64,000 nt of DNA, from positions 273,073-337,072 of the forward strand of contig QWDQ01000025.1 in the NCBI GenBank assembly GCA_003868215.1. Direction: 5' to 3'. The notes beneath the pieces are model-generated. The model worked only from the letters and a program-made list of their open reading frames with translations, did no database searches and was not told the DNA's origin. The stretch is from Pseudophaeomoniella oleicola. Taxonomy: Eukaryota; Ascomycota; Eurotiomycetes; Phaeomoniellales; Phaeomoniellaceae. Positions within the stretch are counted from its first letter, which is position 1. Each line of letters opens with the position of its first letter. The translations under genes were made by a program, and so were the position numbers. Positions 44,017-54,120 of the stretch are shown here, one piece after another.

Positions 44017-46147
44017 TCAAAAACTGGCATGCTGCTCAAAATTAATCGCATAATCATCTTGCAGTATGGAATGGTCTGCCTTGTCCCAAGTCCATTCGTA
44101 ATTGTCCGTAGATTCGAACATGTTGGAGAATGCATCGTCCCAAGTCACAATTTCAGTGTCGAGTGCCTCAACGGATGTAGTAATGTTGGATTGATTACCG
44201 AACTGCAGGTAGTCCAAGTGAGCTGGCCCAGGATAGAGGTACCGACTGAGCTCCGCATCATACTCCGGAGGATATATGATGGCCGAAGAGTGAGCACCTT
44301 GCAACAAGGCATCCAGTAACGGCGCCAGCAGCCTCTCAAACCGTGCAGCGAACTTTGTGATCTCTGACCATCCCTGCCCAGAAATGTGCAGAAGGTTCGT
44401 CGTGAACGACTTCATCATCTCAAAGATGTCTGCGACAGAAAAACGTTCGACAATGTGCTCGAAGATCGTACGGAGGCTGAAAAGGGCGACCATTGCAGAC
44501 TCAGCGGTGTGATGTGCTGCCAACCAAGGCCGCCTGACAAACCCATATAGAATTTTCTCACGGTATATCCGAGCAGAATCACAAGCAGCTTCGAACGCGA
44601 TCACCAAGCTCGCCACCGATGGGTTAGACATTCGAGGGGAAGGTCGATGGAGACTGATGAGCCCATGGACCAAACCGAACTCGGCCTGAGCCTCATTTAC
44701 CGAGCGGCATTCTTTGTACCATTTGCGGAGCGACTGTTCGGTTTCTACGAGCCAATCGTCCCATTCCTGGCCATCGCCAAGGGTCTTACCTTGGAAGTGG
44801 ACCTCAGTTATGATTGACTGCAGCCGACAATATCGTATCAGGTGGAGTCCAGGGCTGCTCCCGATGGTCATCGATGGCACATTGTTCCCCGTCACAGGAT
44901 CTCTGGGATCGAGGAACGGGTATTGCGTGTTGATTGCCGGATCAGGAATAGACAATGGTCTCTGTAGGGCCGAACATATGGTCCGATCGACGCAGTAAGC
45001 CATCCAAAAGATTCGCCGTCTGAGATCAAGGGACGTTGTATCCGGATGGATTGCCTTTCTGGTTGGTTCTCGATGGAGGCCAAGTTCCAGACATGAACGC
45101 ATTGCAGCTCCGCTCAATACCCAGACATTGGCGCATTTGGGATTTATTTCAGCATATTGAAAGATCAACAATGTTGCTTGAACGCCAGCTAGGTCATTAG
45201 GGAATGGCGCTTTGTTGCATAGATGTTGGATACCCTCCTTGAAAAGGATTTCCGAGAACGCCATACACCTCGACTCGTGTCGGCTCTTAGCACAGCCAAG
45301 CGTTGCGGATATTGCTAGGACAGTATAGACGACCAAGTGCTCGTATGTTGGCTCGATCCGGTGCACAGACTTGGGCATTGACTGATCGATATCGTTGCCT
45401 ACAGATGCAAGCACTTTGTCCACCTGATCCCAGAGAACAGATTCGACAATGAATGGCATCGTCGGAAGCAGCCGCTGCACGTACTTCCTGACGAGGATGA
45501 TTACAACGTGCGACGGCAGGCTCGCTAGAGCACTACACTCGACGAGCACACTGTCGGTACTGGGCGGGATGGCAGAAGCTGTCCTAGGAGAAGCACCTGC
45601 TTTGTACACTGGCAATATGAATGACGGAGTGAGTCCCATCCTGACCCTGGCTACCAGATCGATCGGGGTTGGTCCAGTGGGCATTGTCGCGCTAATCATC
45701 TGCTGTAGCTCGGACCGTTCAATGATCTCCTCAACAGCAGAGTCAAATCCTTGCTCTGCATAAGCATCGTGAGCTCCGAGTAACTGGGCGGCCTCTGTCA
45801 ACGCAGAAAGGCCGCCTTGCGCATGGTTGTCGGTGTGGACATGATGAGGAGGATGTTGCTGTAGCTCCTTATTCGTCACTTGCTGTTCTTCAAGACGAGC
45901 AATTTCCGCTTCCAGATAGGCGATGATGGACCGTGGTACCTCGACACCATCTATCGAGTTATGGCCAACACACTGCACGCCTGCAGCGGAGCACTGCGAG
46001 CAGCTAGGTGTTTTGCGATCACACTGTTACCATCCGTCAACTGCAACGTACCAGAGCCATGTATGGGAGAGACCGTACTTTTATCTTTCGCTTGCGACAC
46101 CTTGCACAAGATACTACCCTACGATGGCAATCTGTCCCCGGATCCAT
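44017..46147 (-). CDS. Zn2Cys6 transcription factor, cluster regulator candidate 1
   Basis: Fungal binuclear-zinc-cluster regulator. Exon 1 (46147-46079, MDPGTDCHRRVVSCARCRKR) and exon 2 (46023-44017) are separated by a 55-nt intron inside the zinc cluster. The joined motif reads C14-x2-C17-x6-C24-x6-C-x2-C-x6-C (CARCRKRKIKCDRKTPSCSQ then CSAAGVQC). Total 691 aa. After the cluster comes a short linker-dimer helix (RSIIAYLEAEIARLEEQQVT). The middle homology (fungal-specific TF) domain contains LTYE-like RIEPTYEHLVVYTVLAISAT, VWVLSGAAMRSCLELGLHRE and RRRIFWMAYCVDRTICSALQ with RPLSIPD. The C-terminal tail is acidic. It shares about 300 bases of divergent promoter with the M20 amidohydrolase gene, which points to it as a pathway-specific regulator. 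Confidence 0.92.
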
Positions 46148-46448
46148 TGATTGCCATTGTTCTGCATCTCCATAGATGATGAAGATGAAATGGGAGGAGA
46201 AATGGATGAGGAGTGATAGTGACTGGACTCGGCGATAGTAACGTAGTATGAGTATGATACAGCAGTGGACGGTGGGGAAGTGTGCGCGCAGCTCCGGCGG
46301 CGTAGGTTCCTGAGGTGCCTTTCCCTGAACACGTACATTATCATCAACCGAGGAATACTTAGACCAATGATTCCGTTGATGATGCTCTGTCCAGTACTTT
46401 TCAAATTTCGTCCTTGTGACACAGTTGGTGACGACAGTCGATTCGACA
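46148..46448. promoter_or_regulatory. Divergent promoter, regulator 1 / M20 amidohydrolase
   Basis: The 301 bases separate the ATG codons of two divergent genes. A GC-rich CTCCGGCGGCG block at about 46291-46301 contains CCG and CGG half-sites of the kind bound by Zn2Cys6 factors, so auto-regulation and joint induction are plausible; binding is not shown. Confidence 0.55.
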
Positions 46449-48019
46449 ATGGGTCTCAAGAACACTGTGCTGCCGCTGAATGCGACCTATGCCAAACTCA
46501 GGACCAATGCCTCGCGCATGAATACTACGCTCCAGGATTCCTGTCAATGGGGAAGGTGAGTGCTCAGATCTAAGACACTTGTTCATGAAGCTAACAGTGT
46601 ATCCCAGCACATCTGATGGGGGAATGAGTTCGGATACCTATTGAAGACGTCTGAAGAACATCCGCTAACATATTCAGATCGTCTGGCGTCGAATGATGAT
46701 GACAAAAGAGTCCGAGACTGGTTCATCGAAGTGACCAAGGAATGTGGCTGTTTTCACAAGGTGAGCAAGTAACATGAACCTCATACCCTCCAACGATGAA
46801 TGCTAATAACAAATTCTGCAGATAGACCAAATGGGCAATATATTCGCCATCAGACCCGGTCAGAACAACGATCTGCCACCGATAGCGATTGGCTCCCATT
46901 TAGACACCCAGCCGACTGGAGGAAAATATGACGGCATCCTAGGTAAGGTAACAACCCATTCTTAGGGGACGAGCTGCTTACGACCTTGCTAGGTGTTCTG
47001 TGTGGCATTGAAACCTTGCGAGTACTACATGAGAACAATGTAACCACCTATGCTCCATATGCCGTGGTCAATTGGACCAATGAAGAAGGTGCCCGGTTTC
47101 CACCAGCGATGCTGGCTTCTGGAGTATGGGCTGAGGAGTTCACAACTGAGTATGGGCAATCTCGGAGTGATCTGGCAGGGATTACGCTGGGAGACGAGCT
47201 TAGGCGGATCGGCTATCTGGGTCCTGAGCCTTGCTCATACAAAGCCGTGCCTCTGCTGGCGCATTTTGAATGCCACATCGAACAAGGAACCATACTTGAG
47301 GAAAACAACCTTCCCGTGGGTGCAGTGAGGGGGGTTCAGTCCATCGGCTGGTACAACATCGACGTGGTCGGAAAGGAGTCTCATTGCGGATCAACGCCAA
47401 TGAACCGCCGAAACGATGGCCTATTAGCGGCGGCGAAGATAATTGTGGCCGTCAACCGTCTAGCTGCCGAGGGCGAATATTTTGAAAAGGGTTCTCGGGC
47501 AACGATTGCCGTTATCAACTCAGAACCTCAAAGTATCAATACTGTAAGCTCTTGGCTATCGACGAACTGTTTCCCAGTACTAACATGTTGCAACAGATAG
47601 CAGGCAAAGTTTCCATGTCCCTCGACGTCCGATGTGTCACAGACGAGGACCTAAGGAGTCTAGAGTGCTTGATCAGAGAAGCGCTGGAGAAGATCGCCAA
47701 GGAACACGGTGTGAGCGTGAACCTGAAGAACTTTTGGACTTCTCCAGGGATCGACTTCGACGATCTGATGGTCCAATGCATGCAGGTCTCGGCGGCCAGC
47801 GTAGGGTGTCACAAAACCTTAGTTAGTAGCGTTGGGCACGACAGTGTCTATACCTCGAAGCGAGTACCAACAGCTATGGCGTTCACGAGGTGTAAAGATG
47901 GTATCAGCCATAATCCAGCAGAGTATTCTACACCGGAGGATTGTGCGGTAAGTGCAGAAGTTATGCTTGGGGCCTATCTTAGATATGACGACCTCGTACG
48001 GGACAGTTATGGAGCATAG
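46449..48019 (+). CDS. M20 amidohydrolase (N-carbamoyl-amino-acid / beta-ureidopropionase type)
   Basis: Zn-dependent amidohydrolase of the M20/ArgE family that hydrolyses a C-N bond in N-carbamoyl or ureido acids. The closest known fungal relative in type is the yeast PYD3-like beta-ureidopropionase; allantoate amidohydrolases are also related. Six exons: 46449-46555, 46608-46627 (20 nt), 46678-46760, 46822-46942, 46993-47543 and 47597-48019. All phases agree; 434 aa, the usual size. Metal and catalytic motifs: GSHLDTQPTGGKYDGILGVL (His, Asp), NWTNEEGARFPPAMLASGVW (Glu-Glu), HFECHIEQG (His), GKESHCGSTPMNRRNDGLLA (dimer-interface/substrate region), SSVGHDSVYTSKRVPTAMAF and KDGISHNPAEYS (C-terminal His). 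The micro-exon restores TSDGGMNRLASNDDDKRVRD, matching the family pattern. All metal ligands appear intact, so an active enzyme is expected. It faces regulator 1. Confidence 0.9.
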
Positions 48020-48467
48020 GACGGTCATTATGTTTCACAGCAACAGACTCATGAGTAAGCTGCTGTCGACATATATGCATATATACCGACTTCCCTACCC
48101 TGATATTGTCTCATAACAAGATTCATGTATACATTGTGAGCTGGTTAGCACCAATGCATCTAACCCGTCTCTATCCCAGACGGGATTGTCTTATCGACCC
48201 CAGAATTAATCAAATAGTGATTGGAATCAGCACCCGTGGCTGTATAGGTGGTCTCGCCGCTCTTCGTGGCCGAGCGATAAGAGCGATGCTGGAAGAACTG
48301 GTTCGGAGGAGGGCGCTCACCTTAGTGAATGGACTTGCCTCATCTTGTACACAGAGCGATCCCTCCTCGATACGTCCGTCGTCCTTGGACATAGAAAACA
48401 TAAAATATATTAAACACAGCAACAGCCATAGATCCATTCCTGTGTATAGAATATCAAATCATCCGAA
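48020..48467. other. Intergenic, promoter of the aldolase-like gene
   Basis: About 450 bases between the M20 stop and the aldolase start. Nothing recognised. Confidence 0.55.
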
Positions 48468-49491
48468 ATGTCGCCGGCAGCCATCACCAAATATGAGGAG
48501 GCTCCAAGTGGAAATCCTGACTTGGCCTTCCCTCAAGACGATGTGATGTCGCCACCAGCGTTCAAAGACAAGTACGAAGAACGCAGATATCTCAAGCACA
48601 GACTCGTTCTGGCTTTCCGAGTCTTCGCTCAATTCGGTTTCGCCGAGGGTGTGGCTGGCCATATCACTCTGAGAGACCCCGTTGACCCCGAATGCTTCTG
48701 GGTTAACGCGTTCGGTAGCAGACACAGTCTTCTTGACAAGCATATATGCTGACTTTTGCTCAGGTCAACACTTTTCCTGCATCACGGATGACGATCTCAT
48801 TCTGGTGACTTCGCAGGGCGAGGTGATCGACGGTGGAAAGAACAGAAGGCTCAACTACGCGGCGTTTGCGATACACTCCGAGATCCATGCTGCTCGTCCA
48901 GATGCCGTCTGTGCGGCACACTCCCACAGTACCTACGGAAGAGCCTTCTGCGCAACTGGACGTGAATTAGACATGCTGACGCAGGACTCTTGTGTTTTCT
49001 ACAACGACCATGTTCTATACGAGTAAGACTTTCGGACTGAATGGATCGTCAGAAGGCTAAATATTTTCAAGCAACTTCGCTGGACTGGTCCTCTCCTCCG
49101 AAGAGGGCAAGCATATCGCCAAAATTTTGGGAGGGAAGAAAGCGGCATTGCTCGGCAACCATGGCCTCCTGACCGTCGGGCGCACCATCGAAGAAGTGAC
49201 GGCCTGGTTCGTCCTTCTAGACAAATGTTGCAAGGTTCAACTTCTTGCCGATGCTTCCAGTGCCGGCAGCGGTAGACCTCTAGTCAAGATCGGAGAAGCA
49301 GAATCCCAGACAACCTGGACTGCGCTTGACGGCAATGGTAGAGGTGGCTACTGTAAGTTCACGTTCACGAATTTTATGACACCGCGACGATCTAACAAAT
49401 ATATTCAGTTATGGGTCTGCCTTTGTTCCAGGTCGCAGAAAAGGAATTGGGGGAGAGCACTTTCCTGGGCCGGGGGATTGAGCCACTATAG
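48468..49491 (+). CDS. Class II aldolase/adducin-domain protein (Mug14-like)
   Basis: Zn-dependent aldolase-type fold (class II aldolase/adducin family), which in microbes cleaves or epimerises sugar phosphates or oxo-acids; the fungal group is often called Mug14-like. Four exons: 48468-48714, 48764-49022, 49072-49352 and 49409-49491; all in phase, 289 aa. Motifs: KHRLVLAFRVFAQFGFAEGV, AGHITLRDPVDPECFWVN, FGQHFSCITDDDLILVTSQ, and the metal-binding pair in AAHSHSTYGRAFCATG (HxH). The third His region reads GNHGLLTVGRTIEEVTAWF. The His ligands look intact. The C-terminal MGLPLFQVAEKELGES and the terminal GRGIEPL resemble other fungal Mug14-type proteins. It lies between the amidohydrolase and the extradiol dioxygenase in the same direction; a role in splitting a ring-cleavage product is inference. 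Confidence 0.88.
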
Positions 49492-50294
49492 ATCTCGCCA
49501 TAGCTTTTATGTTTTTTTACATAGTTGGGTTCTGGAGGCAGGCAGACCATCGGACTCTTTATTTATATGTACATATAATTTCAGGCATTCACCCCTATAG
49601 TTTGCCTTCAACAAACAACCACCTCGATGATTTAGCTCCAAAGCTGTCTATAGACGAATGTGATACCAAGATCCTTGTTCTATTCGTGGCATTACTCTAT
49701 GTTTGGAAATTACAACATATCTATTTCAAGAGCTGGTCAAGACCCTTTCAGTAAGGCGTAGGCTCGTGGGATTGTTAACGGAATAGCAAGCGGGGTAACA
49801 AGATGATCGTAGACTCATCGTTGGGTCACAGTCAAGTCGTGCTAGATTTGTCCATGGATTCTCCAGTGACGGTGTCACTTACCTTAGTACTCAGCGGGAC
49901 CAATAGAGACTCACTGGACGTAATATTATCTTCTGTTTGTTGGTGGCGACGACTTGGATGCTGCGGAGGCCCTTTCAAGGATGTGCCCGCCCCCACCGAA
50001 CGCGCAACGCCGAATGTTGCTCCTTGAGGTCAAGTCCGCCGCTTGGTTCTTATCCGTACTCGATGCGACCATTGGACGGGCTCACCAACAGTCGAGGTCT
50101 GGTCTGCGGATAGATGCGATGCGAGTCCTGGAGCCATTGATAAGGAGCCATTTGCTCTATGGGATTGTGGGAGATGCCAGCACAACTTCATACCTTTGAC
50201 AATCATCTTCGAAATACATTTAGTATCGATTGTCCTCGCCAATCTATATCTCTACACTGAATCAACTGTCCGCGTCCGTTGCAGCGTATCCAGC
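49492..50294. other. Intergenic, promoter of the LigB-type dioxygenase
   Basis: About 800 bases. A frame open from 50043 continues into the dioxygenase, but without a splice or family reason to extend the protein; I start at the ATG at 50295. Otherwise nothing recognised. Confidence 0.55.
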
Positions 50295-51323
50295 ATGGGC
50301 AAAGTCGTCGCCGCTGTTGGCTTGTCCCATGCGCCAGGGGCTTTGGCATTCCCAGAGACTGCAAAGCCAGAACATCGTACAGGTACCGAGGCTGCGACCC
50401 GTGCATTGGGGTTTCGACTTGAATCGGCAAAGCCCAATGTCATCTTTGCTTTCCTCGATGATCACTTCGAGAACTTCTTCCGCAACCTGTGCCCCAGTGT
50501 CACCATGGGTATCGCAGAATCACATGTCGGCCCGGCAGACCAGTGGATGGAGACTTTACGGATCAAGGAGAAGACGGTATTCCCCGGTGCACCAGAAATA
50601 GCAGAGAAAGTCCTCGCCTCGATGGTCGCTCAGGGCTTCGATATTGCTCGTGCTGGACCATGCGAGTATGGAAACAACCTTCTCATGCCTTGGAAGTTGA
50701 TGGGCGTTGAGGAGTCACTCAGTGATGTTCCAATTGTCCCGATATTCATCAACGTCTTCACGCCACCATTGATCCCATACGCCCGCGCGTACGCGCTTGG
50801 TGCAGCTGTGCGACATGCCGTTGATACTGTGCTCCCAGACACCACGCGCGCGGCATTCATATGTACCGGCGGTCTCTCTCACTGGCCGCCCTATTGGAAC
50901 CCTGTTCAGGGCGGTGATCCACCATCTGACCCATTCCTTCAACGTATCAAGCGCTATCAGACCGAGGGCAAATCGTATCTGAAGCAAGACCCTAAACTCT
51001 TTGTCGACTTTGATGACTACGAAGTCGAAATGGCGGCCAAGAACGAGTACCCTCTGAATTCCAAGCACCCTCTCGTGAATGACGCCTGGGACCGAAAATT
51101 CATGGAACATTACAGCAATGGAGACAGCGAATGGATGAAAAATTTGACGTATGAAGAGGTCGAAGAGGAGGCGGGTCACGGCGGCCACGAAGTGTTGAAC
51201 TGGGTCGCCATGCTGGGTGCCATGAAAGGCGCCAAAAGTAGAATGCTCCTATATGAACCCGTCATTGAATGGATTTGCGGAATGGTTTACCAGGATTTTG
51301 AAGTTGAGGGCTTGCCGAACTAG
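50295..51323 (+). CDS. LigB-type extradiol ring-cleavage dioxygenase
   Basis: Type III (LigB/protocatechuate 4,5-dioxygenase beta-chain) Fe(II) dioxygenase that opens an aromatic diol ring next to the hydroxyls. Single exon, 342 aa. Expected iron and acid/base residues are in place: His12 in VGLSHAPG; His57 in FAFLDDHFENFF; the catalytic-type His196 in CTGGLSHWPPYW; Glu299 in GHGGHEVLNWVAMLGA. In Sphingomonas LigB the iron ligands are His12, His61 and Glu242, with His195 acting as acid/base, so His12 and His196 sit at matching positions while Glu299 lies after a 50-residue insertion (GKSYLKQDPKLFVDFDDYEV and following). No separate LigA-like chain is nearby; the C-terminal part may supply the equivalent function. 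Substrate unknown: catechol-, gallate- or dihydroxypyridine-type all fit. Confidence 0.88.
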   Translation: MGKVVAAVGLSHAPGALAFPETAKPEHRTGTEAATRALGFRLESAKPNVIFAFLDDHFENFFRNLCPSVTMGIAESHVGPADQWMETLRIKEKTVFPGAPEIAEKVLASMVAQGFDIARAGPCEYGNNLLMPWKLMGVEESLSDVPIVPIFINVFTPPLIPYARAYALGAAVRHAVDTVLPDTTRAAFICTGGLSHWPPYWNPVQGGDPPSDPFLQRIKRYQTEGKSYLKQDPKLFVDFDDYEVEMAAKNEYPLNSKHPLVNDAWDRKFMEHYSNGDSEWMKNLTYEEVEEEAGHGGHEVLNWVAMLGAMKGAKSRMLLYEPVIEWICGMVYQDFEVEGLPN

Positions 51324-52124
51324 GTGTGTATGTACAGGAATGGTCATTGTTGATTGGGTGGCGTCTATGGTCTGTGTTTGCCTAGGTAGTTTTGTCAATT
51401 CACGATTCGCAGACATTATGATCACAGGAATATGTACAAGCCAGTAAAATCTTGATGTGACATCAGGCGTAAGAGCATTGCAAAGTTGTCACTGTCGCGT
51501 TTGATGGATTATGTGTTCTCGCTCCTGATGAGCTGCTTGAAGGACATGTTCTAGCTATGGCTGATACAGCTTGTTGCCATATGCAGAAGAGGGAAGATAT
51601 CACGAACCTATCGTTTAGCTATGGCGGCAGCGCGATACTCACAGTATACTATTGTTTCTGAAACCACACATATTCTCGTCTACTCTATGGAAAGGTTTAA
51701 TAATTGATGTTTATGTTTTTGAGGATCTCCTTCTGTCAAACATTCTCTTATGCCAGCATCAATCACGCACTCAGTCAATGGAAACCTCAAGACACACACC
51801 TATAGCTGTAGGAGGCAACTCGTGACAGAAACCCTTTCCTGGGAGCTAATCTCGGCGACGACTTTCGGACTTGTTGGTTGCTGTGGGTAAGACGACGAGT
51901 TACAGACAAAGGCATCCACCACCGAAGTCTCCGCTTTGCGCGTTCCTCCGCTCCTTCACTTTTCTTGGTCATCCATGATCGCGACAGTCTATATGGTTCT
52001 GTGTATCATCGCGACCATGCGCAGCAAGGCGAGTATACAGCGCAGGTATCGAGACACAGTTGCGCTGGTCTCCATGTCGGGTCTGCTGCTGCTGTTGATG
52101 ACCACAGATCCTTGATTGGAAACC
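51324..52124. other. Intergenic, promoter of regulator 2
   Basis: About 800 bases between the dioxygenase stop and the second regulator. Small frames on both strands without features. Confidence 0.55.
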
Positions 52125-54120
52125 ATGTCGGAATTGTCACAACAATCACCAACACCAGATCCAGGATTACTAACACAAACTTTGTCCGACTCCCCAACCC
52201 CGCGAGCAGAGGTATCCGGGGAGCAGACTATTGTTCAGGCTGCACTCAAGCTATTGCCTGCATGCCAGAGGTGTCGAAGGTTGCGACGAAAATGTGACCC
52301 TTCGCTGCCTACCTGCAGGCAGTGCCTGAAAAGCGGCTCCGAATGCTGCTTCTACGACCATTCACTGCAGCAGATATTACCACGTAGGTCAGTATTGGCC
52401 CTCGTGGGATGAACAATGCACAGTCGCTCACGTGGAGAAATGCAGTTATGTCAAGTCACTCATAGATCGGCTCCATCTGTTGAAGCAAGGGAAGCCCCAG
52501 GATTCCGTCGGTACTGCAACTTCGGAAGAGAAGCCATCTGCATTGCGTCCTGCAGAAACCTCTAAAGCTATAGAAGTCTCGCCGGATGAATCTCCCAAAA
52601 CTCAAGGGGTGTTGAAGCACTTGAGGGACGACCATTATCTGATTCCGACAGCATCTGGACTCAAGACCAGATATTTTGGCCGCAGCTCTGTCTTCTCTCT
52701 TACCGTCGAGGTTCTTGCACGCGCGCAGTCCGAGTACCCTACTGCAGAGGCATCGATCGATGCAAATCTGGCTATGACCTGGGGCCCTCGAGAGTTCCAC
52801 GACGGTTTCAACTGTACGATCACGGAAGATCTCATTCGTTCCTCGACCGTCCTCTACATGTCATCCATCAATACACTGTATCCCTTCTTGGATGCAGTGG
52901 TCGTTCAAGACAGCATGGAGACTTACAGGCAACTACAGCATGCGGGACGCGACCCGGCAACGCGAGACGAGGCATTCGAGTTCTTCCGGATCTCAATCAT
53001 AATGGCAGTGGCATTTGCTAGCCGATCTCGTCACAATCCGAGCTGGATTGTGTACGACAATGCATGTTACCTGCAAGCGGCTCGGTTCATTGAGACCGTC
53101 ACCTCGGAGATCTCTGTCCAGTCTCTGCAAGCGCTGATGTTGCTCATCATATACTGCCTTTTTCGACCAAGGAAAGGAGATATTTGGAAACTGCTAGATT
53201 ATGCTTGCCGCTTGAGCATCGAATTGGGTTTCCATGCGGAGCATCCAAATCCCGAAGACGGTAGTGGTGTCCAGGAGACCCGGAGGAGTACCTTCTGGTC
53301 ACTCTACACCATTGAGAGAATTGTTGGTCAGATATTCGGCCGACCTTCAGACCTGCCGGAAACAATCTTTACGACCAAGTATCCCGACGTCGCCGGTGCA
53401 ACCGAGCTGGAAGGTGAGGATATGGCGCAGAGATTCTCTGCTGCTCACCATTATCGCCTAGTATATTTACGCTCTGAAATATATAAGGAGATGTACCTTC
53501 CAAGTACCCCTCCACAGCATCCACTCGAGTGGTACGAGACGCGTCTGGTACCGATTCTGGAGTGGTATCGGAGAACAAAGACGACTAAGCCGGAGGTTCA
53601 CCTAGAAGGTGTTGGAACCGTAACCTGCAGTGTCGCTTTCCATTCGACAGTCATCTTCATCTTCCAACCCATCATGCTCCACCTGCTGCAGGCGACTCGG
53701 GACAAGCAAGATTTAATCAAGACTTTTGAACATGTCCCAGAGGATAGCTTCTATTCTGCATGCCGTTTGATACAAGTCTATGATAAGGTGGTCCGTTCAA
53801 GAGAAGAATCCGTTCTGGGAACGTATCCGATGACCTTCATGAGCGCTCACTACTGCTGGATCGCTGCAATGACCATCATGGCACATTGTTTGCTCCTCTT
53901 GGATGGAAGAGTGACACCGAAGAGACTAGTCACAGATCCACGGCTTCTAGAGGAGACCGATAATATCAGTATCTCTAACATTTTTGAGATATCCAGCTCG
54001 TGCCTTACCTTACTCATGTTCTGTGCTGAGCAATGGCCTGGCATGATGGGCATGGTGGATGTATACAAAAGGCTTTCCTCTCGTATCCTTCCTGGCATTG
54101 TCAAGAAAGGCATCATCTGA
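52125..54120 (+). CDS. Zn2Cys6 transcription factor, cluster regulator candidate 2
   Basis: Second fungal zinc-cluster regulator. Exons 52125-52387 and 52446-54120 (58-nt intron), 645 aa. The ATG at 52125 (MSELSQQSPTPDPG) is used because the open frame 9 bases upstream starts with TTG. The cluster is C47-x2-C50-x6-C-x6-C-x2-C-x6-C (ACQRCRRLRRKCDPSLPTCR then QCLKSGSECC), and the intron lies shortly after it. The middle homology domain includes FRISIIMAVAFASRSRHNPS, LLDYACRLSIELGFHAEHPN and ETRRSTFWSLYTIERIVGQI then FGRPSDLPE. The cluster pattern and the fungal-TF domain are complete. It follows the dioxygenase in the same direction and could regulate the cluster or the neighbouring pectinase; which is not shown. 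Confidence 0.92.

Noticed and set aside
38048-51323. Nicotinate (hxn-type) cluster as described in Aspergillus
   Set aside because: No molybdenum hydroxylase, cyclic-imide hydrolase or amidase of that pathway is present; only a FAD monooxygenase and a permease are loosely similar.
36173-54120. Secondary-metabolite biosynthetic cluster
   Set aside because: There is no polyketide synthase, peptide synthetase, terpene synthase or prenyltransferase; the enzymes are degradative types.
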